Of a DNA stretch of 64,000 nt, positions 1-44,914 are shown piece by piece. The notes beneath the pieces are model-generated. The model saw only the letters and a program-made list of their open reading frames with translations. It ran no database searches and was not told the origin of the DNA. Source of the stretch: Notospermus geniculatus. Taxonomy: Eukaryota; Nemertea; Pilidiophora; Heteronemertea; Lineidae. Every line of letters begins with the position of its first letter. The stretch's first letter is position 1. The position numbers and the translations under genes are program-made. Location: assembly GCA_002633025.1 (NCBI GenBank), contig NMRB01000528.1, positions 202,907-266,906 on the forward strand, written 5' to 3'.

Positions 1-504
1 CTAGACCGAAAACTCCGGTCTCCGAACATAACACAGATGTTATGATTCTACGACCGGATACAACCTGCCTATTCCACACGGGACTAGTGTATAACGAAAA
101 TTTGCATATCAATTAGTCAAACACGCCGCACTTTTATTGTGAATATCTCGAAAACCTACAGTGGAAATCGCTTTTAACACCAAATATTTGTAATGTTCAT
201 ATTAAACATTAGGTGACTGGACCATTTTGATTGTAATCTGACCAGAACACATAGGTTTAATTTCTTTTTTTCGACGCGATCTTGCATTGCGCCGAACTTG
301 GCTGCCATAATGTTTTGATGACGTCACTTTCGGCGTTGGCCTCTCCTGTCATCGGAAATCGCCGAGTGTTTCCGATTGCTCAAACACGCCTTCTGCGCAT
401 GCGCATTGGCGAAAGTTGATTCTTTTGGTGACGAAGAAACATCCGATAATTATATTAATTATGCAAATGAGTTCGACCTTTCGAACCATCAACTCCTATT
501 TATA

Positions 505-945
505 GGAACCTGAAGGGTGGTTTTGTTTACACGATCCAACATGTTGAAAGCTGAAAGGTGTTGAATGTTGTTGAAAGCTGTTGAACCGTCTAAACGAGCT
601 AAACAACCTTCAACAGCTCTCAGCAAGTTGCCAAAGTAGCTTCATGTTCCTATTTCTGGCTACATGTTGAAAGCTGTTGAAAGACCGTGTTGTTGAAAGG
701 GGGTAGACGTTCAACAGCTTTCAACATTACACCTTTTAACATTCAACACCTTTCAACAAATGTTGAACTAACTGTGTAAACCCCCCTTGAAGCTATTTTG
801 GCAACTTTGTTGAAAGACCCTGTTGAAGGTGTTGAAAGGGGGTTTAGACAGTTCAACAGCTTTCAACGATGTTCAACACCTTTCAACTTAACAGCTTTCA
901 ACAAGTTCATGAGTTGAATCATGTAAACCCCCTTTGAAGTCAGAG
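505..945. mobile_element. Foldback element with GTTGAAAG/CTTTCAAC word repeats
   Basis: The block starts with a GTTTACACGAT-like end and closes with ATCATGTAAACCCCC. Between them the word GTTGAAAGCTG and its complement CAGCTTTCAAC recur many times in both orientations, so the whole block can fold on itself. There is no ORF. Sequence near 780 (GTGTAAACCCCC) suggests a nested or duplicated end. It resembles other foldbacks in this window with GTTTACAC/GTTCACAC ends. Confidence 0.7.
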
Positions 946-1024
946 TCAGTGGTCAAATTTCAAATATTCAGTTCTGTAATTTTGTACCACAAGTCCTTAT
1001 TAGGTTACTGTATTTCTATTTCAG

Positions 1025-2634
1025 GCTGATAGGGCTCTTTTAGAGAAACACTATGAAGAGCTCAAAGATAAACCCTTTTTTCCTGGCCTGGTAGCTTACA
1101 TGGCGACGGGACCAGTTGTACCAATGGTAGGTACAAGTTTATTATCATAATACAGTACACCTTGTTAGTAATGACGGTCAGAAGCACACGTTACTGTTGC
1201 ACTTCAAGAACTACAAGCATTTATTATCGAACTGTGTGTGCTGTGAGTGCTCTGGGCCCGGTTGCACAAAACTCACAATAGCGCTACATTGTAACTTGGT
1301 GTTAGCGCTAACTTTATGTTAAATGATGTAAAATTCAATGTCTTTTTACATCATCTAACATAAAGTTAGCGCTAACACCAAGTTAGCGCTAACATGAGTT
1401 TTGTGCAACCCAGCCCTGAATATTTAGTCTGAAACTATTGACCGGTATGTGACCATCACATGATCAGGTCAGCCGAAAGAGCAAATGTGTACGGTAAGTC
1501 AAGAAGTTCACTGTTCTCTGGAAATAAAAGATTATCATGCATTTTGGCCATTGTGACTCGCAATGCAAAGAGTCAACTGAGGACCTGACAGTCTTGTATT
1601 AGTATAGTTTCATTTAACACTTCTGAAATGAAGCTGTACATTCATTATTTTTCCTCTTCAGGTATGGGAAGGCCTTGGTGTTGTTAAAACTGGTAGGACC
1701 CTCTTGGGTGAAACCGATCCTGCCAAATCTCTCCCTGGAACTATCCGTGGCGATTACTGTATACACATTGGAAGGTGAGATACAGGGTAGAATTAGAAAC
1801 TGTTCATCTTGACATAATATAATACATGTATTAACTATCAATCAATGTATTGTGAATCAATAGACAGTGTCATTCAGGTCATTATACTTCATGATACTGT
1901 ACTGGTATGTGTAATTACAACACAACGTGTTCAACATCAGCAGTCGCTGATCAATATTCAACAGAAGATGTTGTTTGCTAACTGGTTAGAGATTATTTCT
2001 GGCAATAGGTGATTAGATCCCGTGAACGGCTGATTGGGCCAAGCTTAAAAAATAGAATTATTGATGTCTCATGTGTACCAGGGGAAAATCAATGTGTGGA
2101 GTTCATGTGGAAGAAAAGGTCTTTTATGTCATCATTATTTCCTGAGGCAGGGGTGAAGGAATAATCAATTAGGTTCATTATCAATGACTGGCATTTCTTT
2201 GTCCTGGTATCACTCTAAAAATATCCCCAGTTCTATTCTATTTTTAAAAAAAAAACTGTGTTTCTACCAGGAATGTTTTTAGGGGGGGGCGCATCCCCTG
2301 CCCCCTCCCTCTACAATTGCAAGGGTGCAACTACTACATGTATTACTTTTTTTTTTCTTCAGAAATTTGTTTATGAGTAGCTGGCTGTTTTCCGAGTTGA
2401 GATAGCCGGCTGAACTGGCATCTTTGCGATTGATTATTGATAATAATCTGGGAATAATTATTGATAATAATCTGGGAATAATATCGCATTGTTAACGCTT
2501 TTGTTATCTATTTCAGGAACATATGCCATGGTTCCGATTCAGTTCCGACAGCCGAGAGGGAGATCAGTCTCTGGTTCGGCGATAAAGAACTCAATGAATA
2601 CACGTCATGCGAACAGACTTGGATATATGAATGA
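1025..2634 (+). CDS. Nucleoside diphosphate kinase, 3'-terminal three exons
   Basis: Group I nucleoside diphosphate kinase (NME1-4 type), which moves the gamma-phosphate from ATP to other NDPs through a phospho-histidine. Three exons are seen: 1025-1126, 1662-1774 and 2517-2634, all with GT-AG borders and matching phases (0, 2, stop). The first encodes [20 protein letters not shown], the second [20 protein letters not shown] followed by [14 protein letters not shown]. The third carries the active-site motif NICHGSDS with the catalytic His and ends in the typical [10 protein letters not shown] before TGA. The N-terminal exon(s), with the conserved RTF/KPDGV region, are not seen in bases 1-1024 and probably lie to the left. 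A possible AATAAA signal is at about 3083. The NME paralog cannot be assigned without the N-terminus. Confidence 0.93.
1254..1416. mobile_element. Foldback MITE, GGGCCCGGTTGCACAAA type
   Basis: The left end GGGCCCGGTTGCACAAAAC pairs with the right end GTTTTGTGCAACCCAGCCC. The arms contain TTAGCGCTAAC and CTAACATAAAGTTAGCGCTA words that pair across a short loop. It lies in an intron of the NDP kinase gene and has no coding content. Confidence 0.75.
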
Positions 2635-2699
2635 TTGCAATGAACAGTTTCATTTTTTGCTCTTTGATTATCAGTACATAGATTTCTGGTCAGTGGGTG

Positions 2700-4110
2700 C
2701 CTATCATTAGGTAAAGGTAGATCTACACAATGACTACATCTATTTTGGATTAATCTTGAAAGTGGAACCGATAACATTGTAAGCTGGCATGGTAACCTTG
2801 AGTTCAGTCTTCCATCCTCTTTACTGGTTATTTGATGGAAACAATATGTTACATGGTCTAGAATTCCTGGTGAAATTCTCTAAGTAACGTCACATGAAAA
2901 ATCCCATAAAAATGAAATTTGTCTGTGCTCATGGTACAGGTTGCCGGGCAGTATGAATTATTGTAACACCTTAGATAATTCTCAGTTGTGAGTAGTAAAA
3001 AATACAATTGTGTTCATATTTCATGAACTTGTATTTCAGAATTATTTATTTGTTGAAATCGTCACTGTAATAAGGCCTATAAAATAAATTGCGCTTGGCA
3101 CCATTTTTGCGGTGTAGATAACATGTGCTTACGAATTGACGCTGGCTTCATATACCTCGAATAATCACTAAAATTGCTCAGTAGGGCTAAGAATAGAACA
3201 CAAATTCTCAGTGTACAGTTTCTAGAACTGTGTTTTCCCGCATTTTCTCAATATCAGGATCGCCTTGTTAAAGTAATATCATAACTGTAATATTTTTCTT
3301 GTTCAAAATTGTAGTCTACTGGACTCTCAACACCAGGTCTTTCATATTTTTCTCACTGTAAAAGCCTCATTCACAAAATAAATGTCTTGCCCTGCATGGT
3401 AATGGTATGTGCTATTGGAATAAACAGCCCTAAAGCACAAAAACAATTGTCTTCTTTCTTTTGAATGCAATGTTACTTTGGACATCTCTAGAAGTTCACT
3501 TGCACTCACGAAGCCCAGTGTGAAAGAAAATGGTGGTCCTAGGAATGCAAGTTAGTTACATTACAGTACCAGTACAACATGGTAGCGGTACATGTAGTGG
3601 TAAAGGTTAAATTCAAGTGGTCAAGGTTTCTGTAACCTTACATTCTGATCACCTTGTTGAACCGGCTGACATGGGGTGAATAGCATTCAAAAGGCCTTTC
3701 TACATGGTGCTGAACCCTCCTTGATCCAGAACATACCCGCACCGTGTAAAAAGGCCTATAAGGCTGAGTATCCATAGGCTGTTCCCTTGTGGCATGTTTT
3801 CTTGTTCCCTGTTCACTTGTGACCTTGTGACGCACCACAGAGAGAATGAACCATTGATTTGCTTAAGCCTAGGTCACAAATGCACCGAGCCCCGTACGAT
3901 TTTCCGCACCCAGCGGCTTGCTGCGGATTTTAGAGAAAAACTCGGATCTAAGATGAATCATGCCGAAATCGCCTCAATAGATAGGCAGAAAGTAGGCTGG
4001 ATCAAACTGGGCAGCGTAAAAATTGGCCAAAATATGTTTTTACTCGCCGTACGGGCCCCAGAGCGAATATGTGACTGGGGCTTTACCAACCGTTCCCATA
4101 GGGCACAAGG
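2700..4110. other. No gene seen between NDP kinase and foldback
   Basis: This holds the 3' flank of the NDP kinase gene. AATAAA hexamers occur near 3083 and 3376. I see no conserved exon, RNA gene or clear mobile element here. Confidence 0.4.
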
Positions 4111-4114
4111 CTAA

Positions 4115-4449
4115 TGCCGTGTTCACACTAGGGTTTTATATCGAATCGAATTCGCAATAAAGGCCTATTCCGATATAACGCGTCACACTCAATTCGAAAT
4201 AGATCACTTTTATATCGATTTAACCAAACCGGTATTTGAATCGGTTTCGATTCGCATTAGCCAAATCGAAATAGTTATGTATTAGGCCTAACGTCATGAC
4301 GTAGTTTATTTCGGGTTGAGTGTGACGCGTTTTGTTTCGAATCGAAATCGGTTTAGTTGTAGTGTGACCCGACCCGACGTAACCAAATTGATTTCCGTAT
4401 TTCGATTTACGGAAACCGATTTCGATTCGCAATAGGTGTGAACGCAGCA
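4115..4449. mobile_element. Foldback MITE with TAA target duplication, ATTTCGAT-word arms
   Basis: The termini TGCCGTGTTCACACTAG and GGTGTGAACGCAGCA are inverted and flanked on both sides by TAA (4112-4114 and 4450-4452), as expected of a PIF/Harbinger-type 3-bp duplication. The interior is made almost entirely of ATTTCGAT/ATCGAAT words in both orientations. No ORF. It shares its ends, but not its arms, with the element at 43264-43548. Confidence 0.75.
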
Positions 4450-5057
4450 TAAGTCTTATTGTCCTCGCGGCTCAAGTCCATGGAACAAGGGAACATGCCA
4501 CAAGCTAACAGCCTATGGATACGCAACCTAATGTTGGCTGGTTCCCTGACCCTTTCACAGTGCTGCAGTAAAGGGATGGAAAGAGAAACCTGCCGATATA
4601 TGGAAATAAAAACGTCCACACATTTGATGATTCTGTTAATATGATTATATCTCAGAGATCATTGCATCTTTGATGGCAAAAGGAAACGTATTGAAAGGGC
4701 AGGGATTGAGCATGCAGGTTGATTCAGCTGGTTAGTGCTTCTGGAATTGACCATGTTGACAAGCCTTGCAGCTGGCGACTGGAGCGACAGCTTGGTCGAA
4801 ATTAGAAGTCCTTATCCTTTTGTTGGAAAATGGATTAGGATTCACCTTATGAAGTACTGCAGGTAGAGTACGCTGTAATCTGTGGGAATCGCCTTTAGTA
4901 TGGTATTCTAGGTAAAGTATGATCCTGATCCTAAAGTATGATCCTAATATGAGGAAGTGCCTGAGGAAGACCCCAGTTGGGGTCGAAAATTTGCGAATAT
5001 CGGAGACGACTTTACTGTCATTTTGTGTGTCATTTTTTGTGCTCTGTTTTGGAATAT

Positions 5058-5106
5058 ATTCTAGGCAAAGGGGTAAAACATAACCATATTTTACCCCTTT
5101 GCCTAA
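5058..5106. repeat. Perfect hairpin with GCAAAGGGGTAAAA stem
   Basis: AGGCAAAGGGGTAAAA is followed within about 10 bases by its reverse complement TTTTACCCCTTTGCCT. A short isolated palindrome of unknown role. Confidence 0.6.
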
Positions 5107-5553
5107 ATACCATATGGGGTTTGATCGGATGGAGAAACTCTTGTGAATACAAGCTGCGTACATGTACAGATGCATGTTACGCACTGAACATAACAAGACC
5201 AATGACTTCCTTGGAAAGATTGACATATTTATTCACTAATACTGATAGAAAAGCATCAGTCCATAGGGCATCATTCTCTGATAAGAGATTTGTTTGCTTC
5301 TAGTTAACTGAGTGCACTGCACCCTGCAATATTTATTGACATAAAATTCAATATAACATCAATGATTACATTCTACTACTCAAATCACTTTCAACCCATA
5401 CCATTTTGATAACCAAAGTAGTTCACATCTTGGAGTTTTAAGCCAAACCCGATTCTGTTACAGCTCCTATCGGTAACTAAGAATTATCATTAGCAAATTT
5501 TGGGGCATTAACATTTCAATGCTCATCAACTCATGTCCATGGTCATCCTGAAG

Positions 5554-5635
5554 AACTCGGGCCCTCTTAGCATCACTCCCTAGCTTGCACCCACAAGCTA
5601 GGGAGCAATGCTAAGAGGACCCGAGTTCTTTGGGA
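5554..5635. repeat. Inverted repeat with CTCGGGCCCTCTTAGCAT arms
   Basis: The arm AAGAACTCGGGCCCTCTTAG is followed by a near-perfect reverse complement ending GACCCGAGTTCTT. The inner CCCTAGCTTG...CAAGCTAGGG extends the stem. No coding content. Confidence 0.65.
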
Positions 5636-6331
5636 TGGTCCATTGTGTTCATCTAAACAATTCCCTCAAAGGCAATGGGGAACCAGCGTGCCCAAAGGAG
5701 GTGCTGGGGAACAACTCAGTTTTAACACATCATTCATGACATTATGTGCTATGCGTCATTCAGAATCAATACGTTTCTCTTTGGTCTGTTGTTTTACGTT
5801 AAAATAGTCAATTTTATCGATGAAATTCAACATGTTCCTGCTTGAATTTTCGTTTGAAAACATTCAGATACACTGACTCTGTCCTATACTTGATAATAAA
5901 CGTGTAAAATTCGAAATTCAATGGACTAATCAGGTATATTAGGGCTAGAAGTAGGGTGCATGCAGGTTCAGAATTAAATGGCAAATGACGTTGGTTTGAT
6001 TTTCAACGTCAGTTTCAACCGAGTTGTTCATCAGCACCACGTCACGGATTAGTTCTGCCGGTTCCTCATTGAAATAGATCATATGATTATTTAACCACAG
6101 TTGACTACAGAAGGTAATCTCTAAATGCACTGACAGTTCCAATACTCTTCATATCTCACTTTTTACATTATCTACAAGTCCATGCCATTTTATTAAATCC
6201 TATTTATATTATGAAACAATCACAAATATACACACATTTGTAAATATACAACAAATACAACGAAGTACACTCAACAGCAGCTTTATTGGCATGAAGTAGT
6301 ATTTATATTGATATACATGTACATGTATAAT

Positions 6332-6626
6332 GGGAAACTTTACTGCGTTAGAGGCCGCCTGACAAAATTTGATGTCACAGACATAAGCCATGGCCTCCAG
6401 GGCCCATATTCATAAAACCTTGCTAGCTTAGTTGGCTGCTAGTTGTGTACATTGGCCTGTACAAACTAGGCACTTTAGCAGGCAACTAAGCCTGGCAAGG
6501 TTTTATGAATATGGGCCCAGGTCATTATGGATGACGTTGTGGCGTGCACTTCTTCTCCGTGACATCAAATTTCATGATGTCCTAAGACTGCTAACTGGTG
6601 GTGGCCTCTGACCGCAGTAGTCCCCC
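6332..6626. mobile_element. Foldback element interrupted by a second foldback
   Basis: The outer arms (ACTGCGTTAGAGGCCGCC and GGTGGCCTCTGACCGCAGT) with inner TTTGATGTCACAG/GTGACATCAAATTTC match the element at 22704-22911 in inverted orientation. At 6400-6518 this copy is interrupted by an unrelated palindrome, giving a nested insertion order. Confidence 0.65.
6400..6518. mobile_element. Nested foldback MITE, GGGCCCATATTCATAAAA type
   Basis: The left end GGGCCCATATTCATAAAACC pairs with the right end GGTTTTATGAATATGGGCCC. The inner arms carry CTAGCTTAGTTGGC and GCAACTAAGCCTGGC words. It sits inside the element at 6332-6626. Confidence 0.78.
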
Positions 6627-7594
6627 ATTGAATCACCTATTTACATGGATGCACAGGATGAGCAAACTAAGTACATTTGACACTGAACAAAGGGCATTTG
6701 TTCCCAAGCAACCAAACAGATTGTTTACAACACTTGATACAATAAAGGTACCAGTAATATCACATGATAGTCACAGTAACAAATACTGCTACTTCAATAC
6801 CAGTAGTTTAACATCTAAATACTTCAGTAGTTGAACACCAAAATTTAAAGGAAAATTCTGTTGATGAAATGTAATGAGCATGTCGAACATCTTAACCGAT
6901 TCCTCCCCATCCCAAGAACTTCTATACACACTGGAATATCTTAATTAAGGACACCTCTTGGACTGACGAATGCTGTCCTTAATTGAGAGGTGTCCTGATT
7001 ACAGAGGTCAAAATGAATAGAAATGATCAATTTGTGACTGAACTTCAGTGTCCTTAATAGAGAGGGGTCCTCCTCAGAGAGTTGTCCGCAAAGGGAGGTT
7101 CCGCTCCCGCTGCAGATAGATTTTCTTTTTAATTCATCATTAAATAAACCTTAGCCACATAACATGTGTAGGTATCTCCCCATCTCCCCAAAGTTACATA
7201 ACATGTATCTCCCCAAAGTTTAAGATACAAGTTTTAGATCGTTTAGGCCTACCTATAAATTTCAATTCATCCGTCTTTTACGTTTGAGGCATACAATCTA
7301 GCTGAATAAAGGGCTAATAAACCACACCACAGCTCAGAAAACAGTGATTAAAAACAGTGCTCAGAAAACAGTGATTTGCATAATCATCAACACAGGCACC
7401 GTATAATACATCTATTCTTATTAAACTGGACATAGTACACCGAAACACACAAACACATAACAATGTACCGGTATGTTGTGCAACAATTAACCTCCATAGT
7501 ATAGTGATGTGGTAACAAAAACTTGTGAAAGAGCAGACAGTCATAGTGAAGCAGTATATAAATTCATGTCTGCAAGATTATCTCACTGACATGT

Positions 7595-7703
7595 ACTCGG
7601 AAACCTGGCAGCACACATAGAATTTCGCATCGGCAATGCTGAATTGTGCACTCGGAAACCTGGCAGCACACATAGAATTTCACATCGGCAATGCTGAATT
7701 GTG
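7595..7703. repeat. 55-bp tandem duplication
   Basis: The unit starting ACTCGGAAACCTGGCAGCAC occurs at 7595 and again at 7650 with one visible change (TTTCGCATC versus TTTCACATC). Non-coding. Confidence 0.75.
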
Positions 7704-7821
7704 TCAGCCAGCCATGTCACGGATGTGACGGTCGTCCGAACCCCCCTTATCGTGTGAAGGTAAAACCCTCCCTTCACACGGATATACTTGCAGAGATGAG
7801 GTACATCGTAGCACACGCATT

Positions 7822-7913
7822 AGGCTGCGTTTAGCTGATACGCGGAATGCGGTATAGGGACGCGGAAACCCTGGCGCAATCCGCATTCCACGTGTCAGCT
7901 AAATGCAGCTTAA
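7822..7913. mobile_element. Short foldback, GCTGCGTTTAGCTGA ends
   Basis: GCTGCGTTTAGCTGATACGCGG is inverted as GTGTCAGCTAAATGCAGC. The right flank is TTAA, like other foldbacks with AGCTGC termini. The inner GCGGAATGCGG/CCGCATTCC arms continue the stem. Confidence 0.6.
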
Positions 7914-8018
7914 GTTTTAGCTCAAAGACATGGCTCGCAGAGATGGTCTCACTTTCCAAGTGTGTTACCAGGTTAAACACCACCAACAGAGTATAAGTTA
8001 CAGATATGCAGTATAAAA

Positions 8019-40977
<32,959 letters not shown>

Positions 40978-41037
40978 TGAGGATCCTGACAAGTGACACT
41001 TACTCAACTGACCAAATACAAGNGTGACTTGGCCAAA
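40978..41037. promoter_or_regulatory. Putative bidirectional STIM/SRA1 start region
   Basis: Only 60 bp separate the STIM ATG (minus, 40977) from the SRA1 ATG (plus, 41038). No TATA box or CpG-rich block is evident. The 5' UTRs either are very short or overlap on opposite strands. One ambiguous base (41023) lies here. The role is inferred only from position. Confidence 0.5.
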
Positions 41038-43241
41038 ATGGCAGAAACCCGGCCTGGTGAGTTGGCATCAAAAATTTCACAATTTCTTTGCTTTTCTGAA
41101 GTATTCCGCCCAAAATATACGTTGATTTTTCTTCCTATCTTACTTTGTTAATATTGTTTACAAGTAGAACATCAGTATCCATGAAAAGTGGTCATTTATC
41201 GAACTGAAAACATGGAAAAGGGAGGATCGCACACCCACCTGTCACTTTGCAATGCACTACATGTACAGTGTACTACACGTGCCCAATGTTCATGCATTTG
41301 CAAAGAGGATATCAGCGGGGGGGGGGGCAGATTTTAATTAGGCCAATATCTTTTGTCTGGGAATGGACATGGTTTAATGACATTACATTGATGGAGTTAC
41401 CTATTGTATGTTAGCCTACTAAAATAAATGCCATAGATAGATGGACCGACACGATGCCTGGTGGTAGTACTTCAAGTTCAATTCAATTCAACTGAGTGTT
41501 ACACTTGCAATTCAATGTTCCTTCTTTTAACAGGAAACCATGACAGAGGATGGAATGATCCCCCAGTGTTCTTACACAACTCATCAGCTGAAAACAGGAC
41601 TCCAAAGAAAAGTCTACTTAATAAAAGAGTTGCTTACCCGGTTTGCAGTGCTGGGACTGTGCCCCAACCTCCTGGTAAAGTTCATTTGCTTTTTCAGAAT
41701 GATGGTGCTTTGAGAAGAAGCATTGACGAGTAGATGATCATGAGGCCTTACAGTACAATTGGTCATCCAACATTCCTTGTATCTGAAAGGAAGCCAACTT
41801 GATTAACTAGTAAATGTTTACCAGGGTGCCAACCCACAAAGTAACTTCATTGAGTGTGTAGCAGTGAAGTAAGCTGAATTTTCGGTGTCATGCTTGAAGT
41901 TATCATGTTTATTTTTCAGGACAAGGGACTGGCCCCAGCAATGATAGCAGCACGCCTCCAACAAGACATAAAGTTCCTCCACCCTGCATGCCAGCTGCTG
42001 ACATGGTCACCGGGACACCACCAGCTGCCCTTCCATCACCAACTCCACCAAGGCCCCGGATTTTCTCTCCTCCATCAGGTTGTCCAAATGGTTCGGCACC
42101 AAGTCCCCTTGTGAGCAATGATCTGGGAAATGATGGGGAAATCCTTGAGACAATTCTGAAGAAATTTGATGTTCTGCTGATCCTCCTGAAGGTTTTTATC
42201 TTTTGAGTTCCTGCACATCTTTCATGAATGACTCCTGTTTGGTGTGGTGCAGTGTTACCAATTGAAAAAATCCTCCTTTGAATAGGATGTTAAAAGTGCC
42301 ATCTTCCAACAGATACTGGGAAATTTCAAATGTATTTTCAGTGCTGAAGTAGGATTTGCATCACTCCATATGTCTCAGCCACGCCCTTTCTGGTTGAGAA
42401 ATGAAAGTGCTTTTGATATCCTGAAGTCAGATTCATTAGTTCCCATCTTCAGTTGCCATGTTGACAAAAATCACTTCCTAACTGATATATCTGCATCATT
42501 TAGGTGAAGGTACAAGAGGATATCAAGAGAAGGTTAAAGATATTTGAAGAATTTTGGAGAACAGGAAAAATTTCAAGTCATGTAAAGTTAAAGATGCTTG
42601 GTCTTGCAAAAGGTAAGTTTTGACATCCTGCTTGATTCATTTAGTAAATGATCGGAGCATTTGAAGAGTTGAAATTTTTGAATGCTGAATCTATTTCATT
42701 CAGAGAATCAGTCAATGTTTCTAATCCTTTTGCAGCACTTGAGGATAGAAACTGTGATGAAGCCCACACCATTCATCTTGGCATGATGATGGATTACACA
42801 AATGAAGTCGGACAGTGGATGGTTGGAGTTAAAAAGTTGATTCATGAAACAAGAAATCTTCCTAAAGTTGTCGGTGGGACTAAAAAGTGTGTGACTGCTG
42901 ATGGGGATACCCCTGGATCAAATTCAGATACACTGGCCTCAAATCTTCAAACAGCAACGTTGAGTTCATCTGGAAATGACAGTGGAGATCTACCGGTGAA
43001 CATAGATGCTCAAAGTCAAATGTCAAATCCTGAAACTGCTGCAAAACGTCTTGAGATATTAAACTTGAACAACAGTCTGTCTACTTCCCCTGCTACGACA
43101 GAGAGAGAAAGCCCTGAAGATGAAATCTCGTGTTTGAACACGAACTTTGATGAAGTTGAGGATGATGACCTTCCAGAATGTGACAGAGTTACAGATGATA
43201 CCCTGACTGCTGTTACAGAGTCTAGCATTGAAAGGTCATGA
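41038..43241 (+). CDS. SRA1: Steroid receptor RNA activator protein (SRA1/SRAP)
   Basis: Five exons: 41038-41056, 41534-41674, 41920-42191, 42504-42612 and 42736-43241 (TGA), all GT-AG with matching phases, giving about 348 residues. The start MAETRP lies in an AAAATGG context and splices in phase to GNHDRGWNDPPVF, matching the RGWNDPP start of vertebrate SRAP, followed by KKSLLNKRVA. The middle is Pro/Ser-rich. The C-terminal helical domain is clear: VQEDIKRRLKIFEEFWRTGK and DYTNEVGQWMVGVKKLIHE, matching EVSQWMVGVKRLIAE. An acidic, Ser/Thr-rich tail of about 110 residues follows and makes it longer than the human protein (about 230). SRAP is a co-regulator of nuclear receptors and other factors; its molecular role is still unclear, and any noncoding SRA function cannot be judged here. 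Confidence 0.93.
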
Positions 43242-43263
43242 ATTTTGATACTAACATGACTAA

Positions 43264-43548
43264 AGCTGTGTTCACACTGAAACCGACTTGAAAGCGTTTT
43301 CCGGAAAACGTTTTACGGAAAACGCTTTCGACCAAAAACTACTGTGCCACACTACAGCAGTCACCAAAGCGTTTTCAAAACGGTTGTCGCGCCCGAATGA
43401 CGTCGAGTCGTTTTGAAACCACTTCTGGAACCGTTTTCGTTAAAACGCTTTCAAACCATTTTAAGAGGGCTCTAGTGTGGCACCCTAAACCGTTTTAACA
43501 TCTTAAAACGTTTTCAAACCGTTTTAAAAGCCCAGTGTGAACGCAGCT
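43264..43548. mobile_element. Foldback MITE with TAA duplication, AAAACG-word arms
   Basis: AGCTGTGTTCACACTG and CAGTGTGAACGCAGCT are inverted and flanked by TAA (43261-43263, 43549-43551). The arms are built from AAAACGTTTT, AAAGCGTTTTC and AAACCGTTTT words in both orientations. It lies 20 bp after the SRA1 stop, so it may be part of the SRA1 3' UTR. Confidence 0.78.
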
Positions 43549-43579
43549 TAAGTAAGTGACTGTACTGGTACTAGCCTTA

Positions 43580-43900
43580 TTGTTCAGTAAAACCTTGGGG
43601 GGAATTATACAGACAGTATAATTCCTCCAAGGTAAAACTAAATTCATATCTAAGCTACCATACACACATATCTGATACACTAACTTAAAATCATGCAATT
43701 TGACCACAATTGTCTTGGCAACCCTCAGCTACTCTATGAGGAATACACTTATGTGTGACAATCCAAATGAAAGGAGAACTACCGGTATGACTGGATCACA
43801 GGTTTTCACAATGTTATTCATGGTTTACCTTGGATGGAATATTGTTTCATATAATATGGTATCAGGAGGTAATAATTATTACCTCCTGATGGTATACATT
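43580..43900. repeat. Two small hairpins downstream of SRA1
   Basis: CCTTGGGGGGAATTATACAGA pairs with TATAATTCCTCCAAGG (about 43593-43632), and TATCAGGAGGTAATAATTA pairs with TAATTATTACCTCCTGATGG (about 43858-43890). Non-coding. Confidence 0.55.
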
Positions 43901-44059
43901 TACTTATTTCGTATATTTGTCTGTGATTTTTCTAGTCTTCTGTTTGTACTTCTGTATACTTTACAAAAGATTGGACCTGTTGCTGATATGTAACTCAGTG
44001 TTAGGTAGGCCCTACTGTTCCTGTTTATGAATATGTGCCATGATCCTACTGGTTTTATT

Positions 44060-44200
44060 AGCTCACTGTGAGCTTTAGTCGTCGGTCAGCATCCGTCGTC
44101 GTCGTCGTCCGTTAGCAGGGCACGTTTTGTAACTGCTGGAGCTATTGATCTGAAACTTGGTACATATATACCCCTAGGTCAGATGACCTATCACACCATT
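44060..44200 (+). mobile_element. Truncated tandem-core element end
   Basis: Hairpin AGCTCACTGTGAGCT, CGTCGTCGTCGTCC microsatellite, then CGTTAGCAGGGCACGTTTTG and ACTTGGTACATATATACCCC. After about 44195 the family sequence stops and unrelated sequence follows, so only the first part of one core unit is present. Confidence 0.6.
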
Positions 44201-44914
44201 TATAGTTGCGCCTCATCAAAAAATGTCGTTGTTCCAAAATTTCATTATTTAAAAAAAAAACGGCAAAAATTTGCCACTGAACTGCCACTTTCAAAAACCC
44301 CATGCAGCTTGTATGTCATATTTACAGGTACCAGCTCTCACACAGTACAAATTCTGTTTTATATACATGGCAACATTTAGGGGGGAGAGCGCATGCGTCT
44401 CACATGAATCGATATCTATACTGATGATGGGGGTCGTATGGGCGGTTATATCCGCAAAAAGTAGACGTTGGCAAAACAGAGACCTAGGTTACAAAATCAC
44501 AGACGTGCGTTTAGAAAACAGAGATGTTCTTTAACAAAACAAAGACGATCTGTAACAAAACACAGACGTTCAGCTGTGATTTGGAGTCGTTCACAAAAGA
44601 GACGTTCGGTGGAACTTGAGTCGTGAACAGAATTTGGAGACGTGCCTTATCAGACATGTTCACATTTTTCAAACGTAATGATAATTTTGAATGGTGTGCC
44701 ATACACAGACGTTGCATCTAAAAGATGCATACATCGCATAGGCCTACATGTGGATACATCAAAAACGTGGAACGGAGTTCCACCACATCTCCCCCGTTTA
44801 GTATGAAACTTCCATGTTTCAGGATTACTCGAGTGATACAGGTACATCAATGAATGAACAGGCCCAATTGGGCAAACCGATTAACTAAGGAATATACGTT
44901 GTACATGTAAATGA

